Of a stretch of DNA of 64,000 bases, positions 47,901-60,400 are shown piece after piece; positions within the stretch are counted from its first letter, which is position 1, and each line of letters starts with the position of its first letter. Both the position numbers and the translations under genes were made by a program. Under the pieces are notes generated by a model. It searched no databases, was not told the origin of the DNA, and saw only the letters and a program-made list of their open reading frames with translations. This DNA comes from Centropus unirufus (Eukaryota; Chordata; Aves; Cuculiformes; Centropidae), in contig VYZI01000743.1 in NCBI GenBank assembly GCA_013397695.1, positions 12,943-76,942 of the forward strand, given 5' to 3'.

Positions 47901-49872
47901 ATGAGCAAATCTACCTAAAAATTTTAAACCACCTTTTAAATCCGGGAATACAACCAGGTCCCCGGGCAGAATTACCCCGATATAAACCCCTGTTCAGCCC
48001 AGCAAAGTCTTACAGCTATTTGCCCGCACTCCTCCAAGAGATAAGCCTTCACATCTTCCAGAGCCACCAAGGCACACCGTCTGCAGGAGAGGAACAGGGT
48101 GGTCAAGCGTTCAGCTGGCAAAGCTTCTAATCCAGCCAGGAGAGATTTAAACCCCTTGTCTTTCTGCCTACGGAGCACCCACCCCTGCATCTTTCCAGAG
48201 CCCCACAGGCTCTGCCAAGAGCACAAGGGGTTGATACCTGTAACCTATTCCATATTTCACTCACCGCGCTCTGTGCCAGCCTGGAATCAGTGGCAAAACT
48301 CCCCCCCACGGGCTGCACCACCTCCTCCCCAGGTCTCCCAGGCATTAAATGCTCTTTTGGGGCTGCCGGGACCCGACACCGACCAGACCCCGCTGCCGAC
48401 TCACTTGCGGATCTCCATGGCTTCTTTATTATCGTGCCTGAAGAAGTCATAGGACTTGTAAGCCTTCACGGCTTGCCGGCGATACACTCCTAAATTAAAC
48501 ACTTTACACAGAAAAGAGGAGCGCGTGAGGCCCATGGGATTGCACCCACAGCCCCCCCCGTGCCCCCAGCGCCCCGCACGCACCTTTGGTGGGGACCCCG
48601 ATCCAGTTGAGGTAGCGCGTGAGCTTCTTGGACACGTAGGTTTTGCCTCGCGCGGGCAGCCCGATCATCACGATCAGCGTCGGGGAGTTGGTCATGTAGG
48701 AAGCCCACGCTGGAAGCAAAGCACCCGGGAGCATCCCGGAGGAGCCAGGAGCAAACCGTGAGCCCCAGCCCAAAGCTGGGACCCCGACAGACACCGGTGC
48801 TTCCAAAGGACGGGCTCATTAACGTGGCACAGCTAATGAGCCGCTCGCTGGTCTCCCAGGCGCTACTTAATGAGGCACAGCTGCTGTGCTTAATGGCCCT
48901 AATATCTGTCTTTTTGCATTAAAAATATTTACCGAGCGGACAGCAGCTGTCAAGGACACGAGGAAGGCGTTTATAGCAGAATGGGCACATTCTCTCCCAA
49001 AATGAGCAAAGACACCCACGGGGAGGTGGATTTGGGGAAAAAGCAACCCCGGGGGGTGCGCACAGCATCCAGAGGTGACAGGAGCGGGGGGAGAAGGGAT
49101 GGGATGGGGGCACCGGGACCGCGCTCCCCCCGGAGCACAGCGCAGGGTACGGGGGCAGCAGGACGGGAGCGGGCACCGAAGGGGTCAGAGGAGCATCGAG
49201 ACGGGAGCGGGCACCGCCGGGACACCGGGACCAGCAGGGTGGGAGGCACCGGGCGCGACGGAACGGGGCAGCGCGGACACCGGGGGAGCAGCGGGCACAG
49301 CGGGACCGGCCCAGGCACCGGGATCAGCGCGGGCACCGCGGGCAGCGGGGCCGCCGCCTCGCCCCGAGACAACGGGGGGGCACCGGGACCGGGGGGGGGG
49401 ACACCGGGGAACACCGGGACCGGGGGGGGACACCGGGGAACACCGGGACCGGGGGGGGACACCGGCCGCTCCGGGAACACCGGGACCGGCGGGGGGCACC
49501 GGGCGTTCCACGAACACCGGGGGTGGCAGGCGCCACCGGGGAACACCGGGACGGGGAGGACACACACCAGGACTGGGGCAGAACACCGGGCGCTCCACGA
49601 ACACCGGCACCGGGGGGGGAGCACCGGGGACACCGGGACCGGCGGGGGTCACCGGGAGTGGGAGAGGACACCGGGCGTTCCACGAACACCGGGAGCGGCG
49701 CGGGACGGGGGCCACCGGGGACACGGGACCGGGCTCCGCTGAGCGCCACGAGGAGCGCTGCCCCCCTCATTGCGTTAATTCCCCCCCGTTACTCACAGCA
49801 CTGCTTCTCCCCGCCGCGCAGAGCCCCGGACCTGCCCCGGGGGGCGCCGCCGTCCCGGGGCGCAGCCGACAT
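41904..49872 (-). CDS. PFKFB2: 6-phosphofructo-2-kinase/fructose-2,6-bisphosphatase 2
   Basis: Cytosolic bifunctional enzyme that makes and degrades fructose-2,6-bisphosphate, the allosteric switch of glycolysis. Exons: 49872-49797 (ATG, MSAAPRDGG...), 48709-48584, 48501-48405, 48080-48014, 47529-47455, 47328-47272, 46778-46654, 46279-46072, 45876-45730, 45097-44993, 44370-44241, 43310-43248, 42852-42779, 42083-41904. All phases fit and the sum is 1530 nt (510 codons). The kinase Walker A, GLPARGKTY, is in exon 2. The phosphatase RHGE is in exon 8, and SHQAVMR with the second His is in exon 11. The heart-type regulatory tail is visible as MRRNSFTP and RPRHYSVGS, sites phosphorylated by PKA/Akt-type kinases in the mammalian isoform. 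The N-terminus encoded by exon 1 differs from the mammalian one. The donor after residue 510 is weak (CAA|GTCGG) and the true C-terminus is unresolved. Confidence 0.95.
43012..43185 (+). mobile_element. CR1 fragment lacking 3' end
   Basis: TTGTTCAGCCTGGAGAAGGG to AAGCTGAAAGAGGGGAAATG, sense. In PFKFB2 between the last two recognised introns' exons. Confidence 0.85.
43785..44055 (+). mobile_element. CR1 3' fragment
   Basis: Sense copy ending CACCCCATGGTTCTGTGACT, in the PFKFB2 intron between exons 11 and 12. Confidence 0.9.
45605..45727. repeat. 61-base direct duplication separated by a single N
   Basis: Bases 45605-45665 and 45667-45727 are identical with one N at 45666 between them, right beside the donor of PFKFB2 exon 9. 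A single N between perfect copies is typical of overlapping contig ends that were not merged, so this is probably an assembly artefact. Confidence 0.9.
47550..47893 (+). mobile_element. CR1 LINE fragment
   Basis: Sense copy from AGAGCAGCTGCCAGTAC to CACTCCATGACTCT, in the intron between PFKFB2 exons 4 and 5. Confidence 0.9.
49372..49730. repeat. G-rich minisatellite in PFKFB2 intron 1
   Basis: Tandem units built on GGGACACCGGGGAACACCGGGACC with runs of 7-9 G, plus blocks with GGGCGTTCCACGAACACCGGG. The plus strand is strongly G-skewed and could form G-quadruplexes. The array creates long spurious open frames on both strands. Confidence 0.88.
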
Positions 49873-50250
49873 GGCTCCGCGCCGCCGCGCTGCATGCAAA
49901 TAGTATGCAAATCGCACGGCTGTGACGTCACCGATGCAAATGAATGGGCGCTCCGGCTGCCCCGCCCACCCCGCGGCGGGAGGGCGTGCTGGGCGCTGAT
50001 TGGACACGGCGCAGCCAACAGCGGGGCGCTGGAAGGAATCCTCGCGAGAACTGCCGGGCCGCCCTCCGATTGGACGCGGCGCAGGTACTGATGGGCACCG
50101 CGGTAGGAGTTCTCGCGAGAGCCGACGGGCTGCTCTCCCACTGGGCACAGCGCAACCAATGCCGGGGCGTGCCGGGTGTTCTCGCGAGAGCTGCCGGGCG
50201 GGGGCGGGGCGGGAGCGCCGGTTGTGGCGGCGGCCGCGGCGCCGCGGAGG
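49873..50250. promoter_or_regulatory. Bidirectional promoter PFKFB2/YOD1 with three CTCGCGAGA elements
   Basis: 378 bases separate the two divergent start codons. CTCGCGAGA occurs at 50041-50049, 50112-50120 and 50181-50189, about 70 bases apart. The inverted CCAAT box GATTGG is at 49998-50003 and 50068-50073, and a direct CCAAT at 50156-50160. The spacing shows a repeated module. TCTCGCGAGA is a known activating element of CpG-island, often bidirectional, promoters. Confidence 0.75.
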
Positions 50251-51873
50251 ATGCTGCGGCTGCGCTGCAAGGCCCGGAGCGGCACGCACCCGCTGCTGGG
50301 CCTCACCGCGCACTCCCGCCTCCGCGACATGCAGGCCGCCCTGGCCGCGCTCACCGGCGTCCCCGCCGCGGCGCAGCGGCTTCTGCTCGGCTTCCCGCCG
50401 CGGAGCCTGGACCTCAGCGATGGCGAGCGGCGCCTCGGCGACCTCGGGATCCACTCGGGTGAGGGCGGGGCCTCTGCTGCCCCCCCCGGCCTCGTTAGCG
50501 GCTGTGGGGCGGGTCTCCCTGCCTTTGGGGGCCGGCATCCCCTCCCCTTTTCGGGGACCGGGATCCCTCCCCTGGGGCCGCCGCCAGCACCCGGCTCGGC
50601 AGTGCCTCCTGCTCGCCTGTGGCGCCGGGCGGGGTTTGTCTGCGTCCCCAGGGTGCGGCGGGGCTGGCAGAGGAGGGGACCTGTGACAAGGCGAGGGTCA
50701 GGGGCTTGAATCTTTGACACGGTAAGGGTTGGGGATCCGGGATGGGGCAAAGGATTGGGACTGAAGACATGGGAAGGGATGGGGACTGGGACCCTGGGCA
50801 GAGCAGAGGATGGGGACCTGGATCCATGACACAGTCAGGGAAGAGGGACCCAGAACTCTGGTGGGGGTTTGGAGCAGAACTCAGGATGTGGTAAGGGTTG
50901 GAGACCACAGACCCAGCAAGGGGTGGGGATCTGGACCTGAGACTTCACAAGTGTGCTGGCACCTGCCACGTACACTCCATGGGCAAGTTGTGGTACCGGC
51001 TGTTTTGGCTGAGGCCATTTTCCACAAGGATACAGCGCTGCTGGGGAAAAGGGGCGTGATCCTTAATAATAACAACGCAGTGTTGTTGTTCTGTTTTAGG
51101 ACTAGCAGCAGGGTTAAATCCTATCTGCGTATTCCTCTCACTTCTTTCTCCTTCTGTGTTTGACAGGCGATACACTGATAGTGGAAGAGGAGTCCTCCAA
51201 ACCCAAGACTGAGTCACCCGTAGTTGCCAAGAGAACAATGTCTCACTCGGTTAGGGAAGCCGTGCCCGTGCTGGCGAGGAGGGTTGTGCCGGCAGATAAT
51301 TCCTGTCTCTTTACCAGTGTGTACTACGTGGTGGAGGGAGGCGTTTACGACCCAGGCTGCCCTCCGGAGATGCGCAGCCTTATAGCCCAGATAGTAGCAA
51401 GCGATCCTGAATCTTACTGTGAGGCGGTTCTAGGGAAGACTAACAGGGAGTACTGTGACTGGATCCGAAGGGAAGAGACCTGGGGAGGAGCCATCGAAGT
51501 GTCCATTTTATCCAAGTTTTACCAGTGTGAAATCTGTGTAGTGGACACGCAGACAGTCAGGATCGACCGTTTTGGGGAAGATGCTGGTTACACTAAGCGG
51601 GTCCTTTTGATTTATGATGGGATTCATTACGATCCGCTTGAGCGTAAGATCCCCGACTCAAACATTCCTCCTCAGACCATTTTTTCCACGACTGATGACA
51701 TTGTTCTTGCACAAGCATTGGAGTTGGCGGATGAAGCCAGACGGAAGAGGCAGTTTACCGATGTGAACCGCTTCACCCTGAGGTGCATGGTGTGCCAGAA
51801 GGGACTGACTGGGCAAGTCGAAGCCAGGGAACACGCCAAGGAGACTGGACACACCAACTTTGGAGAGGTGTGA
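50251..51873 (+). CDS. YOD1: Ubiquitin thioesterase YOD1 (OTU deubiquitinase)
   Basis: Cysteine protease that trims ubiquitin chains, acting with p97/VCP in ER-associated degradation (family knowledge). Two exons, 50251-50458 and 51167-51873, join in phase 1 to give 304 aa. Residues 1-80 form the UBX-like domain (start MLRLRCKARSGTH). The OTU domain follows, with catalytic motif ADNSCLFTSVYY and the His in YDGIHYDPL. The C-terminal C2H2 finger reads CMVCQKGLTG...H...H and the protein ends TNFGEV. The first ATG that preserves the UBX start is used. An in-frame GTG at 50176 would add a low-complexity Ala/Gly leader and is not favoured. It is shorter at the N-terminus than the human protein. Confidence 0.96.
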
Positions 51874-54230
51874 CGTCTCCATGAGGATGGTTACATCGAC
51901 TACCTCACTGATCCAGGATAAAATTCTGGATTTCCAGATAAGCTGTATGTAATCATAAGATTCCGTTCACAAAGCTTGAAAAGCGTATTAGTGATGGCCA
52001 AGACGCACAGGTTTGTTATGGTTAGTGACTTTTCCAGTGGGTTTGAAGTAGGTATCTTCTCGCATGCTAACTTATAGTCCTTTGGCAGGTGGAATACACT
52101 GGCAGCTACAGCCTGATTTCTGAAATAATCTCTTTGTGTATGTGACATCAAACCCAGGCTTGTTCAACACTAGCGTTAACATCTAGCCTCTGAATTACTG
52201 AATTAATCTCTCTATTGTATTGTTTTCAGGATATTTAAATTAATCTAAGGGTTTGGGAAATGCACGTATCAGCTTTACTTCTACTATGAATTAGATTCTG
52301 CACACATAAGCAGTTCTTGCAAGGGAAATGGCTCATTTGGTGCACGATTTTTAAAAAAGTCTCCAAAGCTGCCCTATGTTATGTTACCATCAAAAGTAGA
52401 GTATGTTGTTTGTGTGAAGTCTTGGCTTTAGAGAAAGATATGGCCTCTAAGCTTTAAGGTAGCCTTCTTTAAATTACTGAGTAGATGGTTACGTGTCAAA
52501 TGAACTTACTAATCCTCCGTAGGTAGTTTTTAGTTGCTTGAAAAATAACCAAGAACCCCCTGGTGTTTACACTGTATCAGAACATAGGCATGTTTCTTGA
52601 AATACTTCGGATTCTTCTCTGAAATTCTGGCAAGAAGGAAATACAGTAATTAGGGAAATGACTTATTTTGCATCTGTTAACTATGTTTAAGCAGACTTGC
52701 CTCTGGTGTAGCCGATCTCACAGTGCTACCAAGCTGGATTCCGAATACTGTAAATTAGCACTTTAAGGAATAGTTCTCAGTTTTGGCAGGCAAGAATTTT
52801 TGTCCTGTGTGGAAGGACAGAGTGCTAACCCTGAAGGAAAGCTTGGAAGTTTCATCATCTGCATTCTGCCTTAACGCGTTGGATTTGTCAGTGGTGACTG
52901 TTCAGTAGCAAGACTTTAATTGTGATAATGAAGGGTGCAGTTTCATTTCCGGCACAAAATAAGCTACATAAACTGCCCTACTTCTCGTACTGTTCAGAAT
53001 CAGGGAGGTTGATTTGGTATCTCTTAACCTCACAACAGGGTTGTGAGGCTAACTATAAGTGCTTTTAAGGTCTTTTAAAAGGTGCTGTAAAGGTGCATAT
53101 TACTGAAAGGGATTTTTTTTCTTTTAAATGCCTGCATCACGTACTTGTTTAGTTGAATTTTAAAATCTCAACCTGTTCTGTCACTCTTTTGAGTTACCTT
53201 CCTTGCACTTCCACGACTGGGGAGCAAGAACGTGCATCTCTGGACTGAGGCAGGAGTAAACTCGTTTCCCAAGTGGAAGCTGTGATCTCTTTAAAAGACC
53301 TCCATGTGTTAAGGCATCCAGCTAAACCCCTGGTGCAGGAAAAACCTCTTTCCTATAGGAAGCACGTTTTCACTGAAGTTCCCAGCAGAGGCTCCCAGTT
53401 GGACCTTGAAATTCAGGAAGGTCTGATTGAAAATGGAATCTTAATCACATAAGTGCTTTGCTGAATTGAGGCATGAATAATTAAGTATTAATAGGATCAC
53501 TGCGAGCACTATGGGCCAGGTTTCATTTTAATTCAAATTGTATTAAAATACACAGTAGCACTGTTGGGAGTTGCCTATTGAAAGCCACTTAGCTCCCAGT
53601 GTTCAACCCCACTTTTCTTTTAGCCTATCATTAGGAAAAACCCCAGCAAACCCAACATTAAGACCCACCCTCTAGAAGCTGAAGCTTAAAAACCTTAGGA
53701 AGTACCTGACAGTTCAAAGGAACTTGAAGATTACACTGTGCTACAACTACTTGAGCTGAAAAACTGTCTAGGAGTGAGACCCAGAGCCTGTGTGCTCAGC
53801 TGCCACTCTGAAGCACTGCGATGCCTGGACACAGCGGATCCTCACTGTTTGCCACCTGTAAACTGGACAGAATACCTACCTCAGCGAGGTACAGGGGCAA
53901 CTGCCTTTGGGGGTCTGGGACAGAAGTGGGGATTTATTTATTGTCTGCCATGCTTGCAAACGCATTGGCTTTGGGGAGCAACACTGAGGTTTTGGCTCTG
54001 TATCCCAGATGGATTTCTGGGGAGCGTATGAACATATTTTGGGGTATTTCTCAGTTGCAGTATTTAAATAAGGCAATTTTAAAATCCAGACTGTTTAGGT
54101 TTGCTCTGTCACCTTTGCTTTGAAAGTCTGCTGACAGAGACTGAGTTCTGTTTGAGGGGAGGTGTCGATATCCCTGCTCGGGTGTTCTCTTTCATTGCCT
54201 GGAAAATAAAATCTCTTTGGTTAAAAACTG
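51874..54230 (+). other. YOD1: YOD1 3'UTR with polyadenylation signal
   Basis: AT-rich unique sequence continues without a gene from the stop codon to AATAAA at 54205-54210, which is the likely transcript end. Mammalian YOD1 also has a long 3'UTR. The limits are inferred. Confidence 0.5.
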
Positions 54231-54321
54231 TCAACCGAACTGCTGTAATTCATCTTTGTAAAGCTGATGCTGGTTTCCTCTGACAGTCCGTCAGACAGCA
54301 GGCAACCTGTCAGTTCCAGTG

Positions 54322-54545
54322 TGTTCCACCCCCTGCCATGGGCAGGGACACCTCCCGCTGGATCAACGAGCTCAAAGTCCCATGCAACACCTCCAGGGGT
54401 GGGGCAGCCACCGCTTTCCCAGGCAACCTGGGCCAGAGCCTCCCCCCCATCACAATGAAACATTTCTTGCCAAGATCTCATCTCATATCTTTCACCTGAA
54501 AACCGTTCCCCCTTCTTAACCCTGCACTCCCTGATTAAGAGCCCC
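54322..54545 (-). mobile_element. CR1 fragment lacking 3' end
   Basis: CACCCCCTGCCATGGGCAGG to CACTCCCTGATTAAGAGCC, antisense, just after the likely end of YOD1 transcription. Confidence 0.88.
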
Positions 54546-55929
54546 TTCAGAAGGCGCTTGTGATGTGTTTCGGAACAGTTTCCTGTACCCATCCTACTTT
54601 TTGTAGAGGCCTGTTCCAGAACGGGACAGTGCTGCAGCCGTGATCCACCCTAAGGGAACAAAGCCCCACACAGGATCATGGTGTCCAGCGTCAGAAACAT
54701 TTCCTACCCCAGCAGTGTGAGCTCTCTACCCTTCTCCACTACTGAAGAAGCAGGAATGAGAGCACAGGCACAAAGAAAGAAAATGCAGGACATCCCAGCT
54801 GCCTGCCTTAAATACAGAATCAGTGGATTGAGGGGGATTTGGGGGAATCAGAATGACCCCCAGCTGCCAAAGTATCTGTGCATGGGAGATGTCACTGCCT
54901 GCGGCATCACGGCTCATGGCCTTGCGTGAGCCCACCAAACCCCTCCCTGCCACCAAAACTCTCTAATGAGTAGAGCAAAAAATCCCAGCTTGCTAGTTAG
55001 AAACTTGCAGCCCTTCACCGTACACATTAAACATCTGCCTGCATCTTACATCAAATCATCCACTCAGCAGTAAAATTGCCATCAACTTTTGCTCTGCTCT
55101 GGACTGAGCAGAATAAAATCACTTCAAATTGGCTGGAATCACTATTATTTTGTCACTGCGTCTGAGCACCAGGATTGCCTTCTGTGCCAAAAGAATGCAA
55201 TAGGGGAATTGACAAAATGAGATTGTCCATGATTGCGGTGTCCTTGTCTATTATTTTTAATTATAGCCTTGAGGAAAACACTGGGAGCTGAATTACACCA
55301 AGAACTGGTTCCTTATTTTTCAAGGTAAGGAAACAGATCACCTTAGTTCTCTACCTCTTATCTGGAAAACAGGGATTATAATTAGGGTCCCTTGCTCAGC
55401 TCATAACTATATTAAGAGTTAATTAGTTGTCTAAACTGCTGTGTAATACTAGGTATTAACTACCCAGCATTTTCCATAATTGATCTGTCAGCATATGCAC
55501 TCTACATAGAATTTGGTCTAAGGAAAGTGCCCAACAGTCCTACAGAGGTAAATAAACGTCATTACCTGCACAGGAATCTTATCGGTGACGCGGTGCAGCT
55601 GCATTTCCTTCAGGGTCAGGACAGAACCAGCCCTGTTCTTTTGTTTATGAACAGGGTGAGGCGCAGCGGGTCTGTTAACCTGCCAAAGTCCTTTCACAGC
55701 TCTGTGTCATTTTTCTCGGCCTCATTTGACTACATATGTTTCATGCCATCAATATGAACTCACACCTTATTTTGGGTTGTGGCTATTTATATTCCTTGGA
55801 GGGAAAGGAATGTGGAAAAAGAACAGGTTTTTTTTTTCTGGGTGTCTGATTCAGAGAAGCTCAAGGCTTGTCTTAAAGAATCATGGTGTTTTCCTGACCT
55901 ATAGAGAGCCCTGCAGGCAGCAAGCCCTG

Positions 55930-56150
55930 CATCCTTATCAGGAAGTGCAGGGATAGGGTAAGGGGAATGTTTTCCAGCAGCAAGAGGGGAGATGGAGCTG
56001 AGATCTTAGGGAGAAATGTTTCGCTGTGAGGGTGGGGAGGCCCTGGCCCAAGTTGCCCAGAGCAGTGGGGGCTGCCCCATCCCATCAAGGCCAGGTTGGA
56101 TGGGGCTTGGAGCCCCTGGTCCAGGGGGAGGTGTCCCTGCCCTTTCACTG
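55930..56150 (+). mobile_element. CR1 fragment with internal deletion
   Basis: CAGGAAGTGCAGGGATAGGG to GGTGTCCCTGCCC. Bases normally between GCCCCATCCC and CAAGGCCAGG are missing. Confidence 0.86.
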
Positions 56151-57414
56151 CACAGGTAGAGGTCCTTGCTCTGGCACGGTGGTGCTCGCAGGGCAGTTTC
56201 CCTGTCTTAGCCGAGCTGTTCAGACACACTGTGAATGCACTGGAAGAAAACAGTTCTTGCATTTTTTTTCTCCCTCCTTTAAAGCACTCTCAGAACTAAG
56301 CTCCACTTTACAAACCCAGCGCGAATCTGACCTGTAATTCTGCACCGTCCAGCCCAGCACCAGTTAACACTTCCAGAAGTGCCTGCACCAAGTCCTACAC
56401 CTGGCTCCACAAGCACTGGCTGCTGTTGCTGCTCCCAACACACCCCAGCCACGTCTCCCCTCTGCCACAGGCCAGAATGGGCGAGCAAGGCTGGCTGGGG
56501 CTCCTGGCAGCCCCTGCTTTGTTGATTTGCTCTTCAGCACCCACGGTCCCTTTTGTAACCGGGCACAGCTGGGGCTCAGCAATGCTGATGGGCACCTTTG
56601 TGCTTCCTGGCTCATCAGTTTTCTCTCCATCCTGCTATGGCTTTAAATAGCTGATATTTCCACTTCCCTGTTCTCTGCAACAGGGAACACCCATTGCAAC
56701 ACAGCCTTTTTCTGAAAAAATAAATAAATAAATAAAATCATTGAAATGTGAAAACTTGAATGCATCTGGTGGATGTTTCAATTCTGGAAGTTTGCTGCAG
56801 GGTTTGTGCTGTTTATTTCTAGTTATTCAGCGAGGAGCACCTTGTACAGCAGACACAAGTCTATGCTGGGGCTGGGGATCAATGGCTAAAGCAGAGAGGA
56901 AAGTTATGATTTTTATAGGAGAGCCTAAAGTTGGGGTAAGAACAAGTCACTGCAATTCTTACAGCTGTTTCTGCAGCACTGCCAGGGTAGACGGGGTGCT
57001 GGGGGTCAGCATCAGCCAGGGCTGCACAGGGTGCTGTGGGTGGGATAACTTGGCCCATCTCTGCCCTTCCCTGGGGAGCAGCAGCCGAGGCTCTACCCTC
57101 ATCCTTGGCGGAGGGGATGTGGGCAGAGAAAGGCCCTGACACCAGCTCCTGAGGAGGTGTTGGTGGCCGCGACGAGGGCGGCTGAGGCAGTGCTGGGTGT
57201 CTTGAGGGCTTCAGCCTTACCCAAGCTCGGGGACTTCTGCTCAAGCTGCCTAGAAAAGAGTTTCCAGAATTAGAGGTGGGGGTTGAACTGCGGGGGGGGC
57301 TCAGTGCCTGCAGCGAGGAGGGAAGGGTGGGCTGCAGCTAGGCCATGCACACAGAAAGAACCACAGCGCACGCACAGCCTCAGCACCCCCTCCTCCAGAA
57401 CGCAAAGAGTGACA

Positions 57415-57480
57415 GGGTCCTAGGATGTCCTGAGCTCGAAGGGATCCACAAGGATCATGGGGTCCAACCCAGCAAACAAA
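57415..57480 (-). mobile_element. Short CR1-type tail
   Basis: GGTCCTAGGATGTCCTGAGC, then GAAGGGATCCACAAGGATC and GGGGTCCAACCC, an antisense tail of a different CR1 subtype. Confidence 0.6.
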
Positions 57481-60400
57481 GCTCAGTGGTGAAGCTTCCC
57501 TTCTAAAACAGCTTCGTGTTCGTCTTAACAAGAATCTCCTCACAGCAGACAACAGGCAGCAAACCTTTGCTCTCTGGGAAAGCTCTGGGGAGGTGCAAGC
57601 ACCAACCTGTTCCAGCAGCAATCTGTGGGTTTAGAGCCAAGAGGGAGCCGAGTCCTACCCTGAGCTGAGGGACCTGCACCAAACCACTGAAGAGAACAAA
57701 CCTGCTGCGAGGAACCGCGTAGGGCAGCACTCGCTGCGAACAACCAGCAAAAGGGCTTAATGACTATGTACAAAGGGGCTTTGGCCAGGGCTCCGCTCCA
57801 GCTCCTCCGCATGTCAGCGAGCAGCTATGCGGCAGAACAGGCTGCGCATTAAGGAGTCTCCAGTGAAACCCGTGCTGAGGACACCAGAGGACACCAGCCC
57901 CGCCGGGAAGTGAGTGAGCTGGGTGGTACCGAGCAGAGCTGCCCGCAGCCTCCCGGGCACCGGTGCTGCCTCCTGCCTGCACCCCCTGGCTCGGAGCGGA
58001 GCTGCCTGGCCAGGGCTGCGCGAGGGCACAGCAGCCTTGGGGTGGGATGGGAAGGTGCTTTAGGGGCTCGGCTGTGGGGGTACAAACCTGCCCTGCCCGG
58101 GTGAGATGAGTTTCTCTCGCTCCCCTGGAGCAGGCTGCAGGTGAGGGGCTGGGGGGTACCTGCCGAGCACCCACCCAGCGAGTGCCCGCGCAGCCTTATC
58201 TCCGCCAGGGAGGGGAGTTAATGTGTAACCCGGCTCTGTTTGGTTAGCCCAGAAAAGCAAAGAAGTCCTGGGATAGGCACGGCTGGGACAAGGATTCCGA
58301 CAACGCAGAACGACGGACACCCTGGTAAAAAGAGAAAAAAATAATATTAATCTCTATCCCTTCTCATCCTTGGCTTTCTCTCCTTTTCCTGCTGAACGGG
58401 CTGAGTGTTTCTGTCTGGGCGAGATGTGGGAATCTGGGCACCTGCAGGGCTACGGATGTGCTTTACTTTGGAAGGAACATCTTTGGAAGGGGAAAATGTG
58501 GCGGAGATGGCACCAAAGACAGATGAGGTGGTTTGAAGGTGGTGGCAGGAGGAAAGCTGGGGAGAGCAGCAGCCAGTAGAGGCTGGGAATGTTTGTGCCG
58601 AGGACAGCAAACAGCTCTGGGCACTTGGTTCACTTGTTTAACCCGGAGGAAATACAGATCCGCTGCCCTCGTCTCCTTTCACTGCGAGGTGGGATCTGTC
58701 CCACTGCAGCTGGGGTGGTACCTGCAAACCATGTTCTGCCTTGTTCTGTGCTTCCAGCTGGCCAGGATGAAGCCCTTTTGCTGGCAGCTCTGAGGCAGAG
58801 GGGGTACGGCAAAAATGTTGGGGTTCTTTACCATTGCTGGAGAGCTGTGAGAGCGCTGGTAGCAGTACCAGCCTTTAAAGAAAGTGGCCTCTTCCTATAA
58901 TGCAATCAGCATTAATTGCTACCCCGAGCTTCTTCGATGTCTGAGGGCTCGGTCAGCTTTGTTAAGGACACTCAGGACAAAAGCTCCACAAATCAGCCTT
59001 TCACTTTGTACTAAAAAATAGCTTCTAAAAGCATTTTCAGTTGGGCAAGATACACACCATTGTAAAACAGCTTTTCAAGTCCCATGACTTTAAATTTAAA
59101 GTGCTCAGTCATTTTAGTTTGTGGCTAAACTCCTGCTTTGCTCAGCAAAAGGAAGGAACGGGGAAATCCTTCTGAATCATAAAACTGATTTTTCAGCGCT
59201 GGTTTCCCTCCTCTTCCAAGTCGAATGAATGCATTAGAGCCCTAATCGCATGAGACCTGGGGGCAGCAAAATGAGCCCCTTGTTTCTGTGTAGGTCCCCT
59301 CCAGCCTCGGACACGCTCTGGGCTGAACTTTGCCTCCTCGTGAGCTGGGGCTCAGCGGGTGCCAAAGTCTTGGCAGCTGCTTTCCTTCTCTGCAAATGCT
59401 GTTTGAACAAGAGTAAATGATTTCTTCCTAAATGATTTATTCTGCTGGGCTGACGATGGTGGGCATCCTCCTGGAGGAATTAACTCATCGAGACCCCTCA
59501 TTATTACCGGGCCAGGCTGCTGCTCTGGGGCTGCTTTGTACAGCAGCCGCTGGCTCCAACCGGCTGCTCCAGCTGCAGGGGTCAAGTTTGAGCAAGACTT
59601 TCGCTTCCCCAGGAGCGTTTTGCTCTCCCAAATCTGCACGGCAGGCAGTGAGGAGCGTTGCAGCAATCCTGACCAAGCTGGCAGTTGCCTCTCACTACTC
59701 CAAATCAAACTCTTATTTCACACTGCAAATGTTTGAGCACAGAGAAAAACTATGCAGTCTGTAGAAGCCTAAAACCCTCCAACTCTGGTGGTGCCTCTGC
59801 TCCTGGCAGCTAAAAGTTCTGGCTAGAAAGTTATCCAAATTCAAACAATGAAGGGTACTGCTGTTCCAAACCCAACACTTACTGAAATGTAATTTAACAG
59901 TAAATAATGCAAAGCTGAGACTGAAACATTAAACTCTTCCTGTATGGAAGGATTGGATCTGTCAGGGCGTGGATGTTGAAATCTGATTTTTGTGGCATAT
60001 TCCAATTACAAAGGAATTCTTTCAGGGTCTAACACTTGGAACAAGCAGCCGGTTCTGCTCGCTTATCACCAGATCTAATACCCTGATCCTGCTGCAAGAA
60101 AAAAGCGGCAGTGTGCCCGTGCGTGTCACGGCCAGGTTACAGCACAAAGAGCTCCTCTGTGTCCTGACGAGCAAATCCTCTTGCGTGGGTCGCTGTGTCG
60201 GAGGGGGCGTTTGTTTTGATGGTCTCATTAGCCCTGTTCTCCTCTCCTGAAGAATGGGTGGTGTGCATGCAGAAAACAAGTAATTGGTGGTGTCGGTAAC
60301 TTTGGGAAGGTGAATGCTTTATATCCATAAGTAATTACACCTTCTGTAGGCCGCCCTGCCTCTCCCTGTGGGCAGCAGAGCTCTCTGGGCGATGCACCCT

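Noticed and set aside
49075..50091. Plus-strand open frame of 338 codons
   Set aside because: Composed of the G-rich minisatellite and the promoter; Gly/Thr/Pro repeats only.
50176..50250. Upstream GTG start for YOD1
   Set aside because: Would add an Ala/Gly leader that includes a CTCGCGAGA element; the ATG at 50251 begins directly at the UBX-type domain.
49767..50750. Minus-strand open frame of 327 codons
   Set aside because: An Arg/Ala/Pro-rich shadow of the CpG island and YOD1 exon 1. Only its last 25 codons, in one frame, are the PFKFB2 exon 1.
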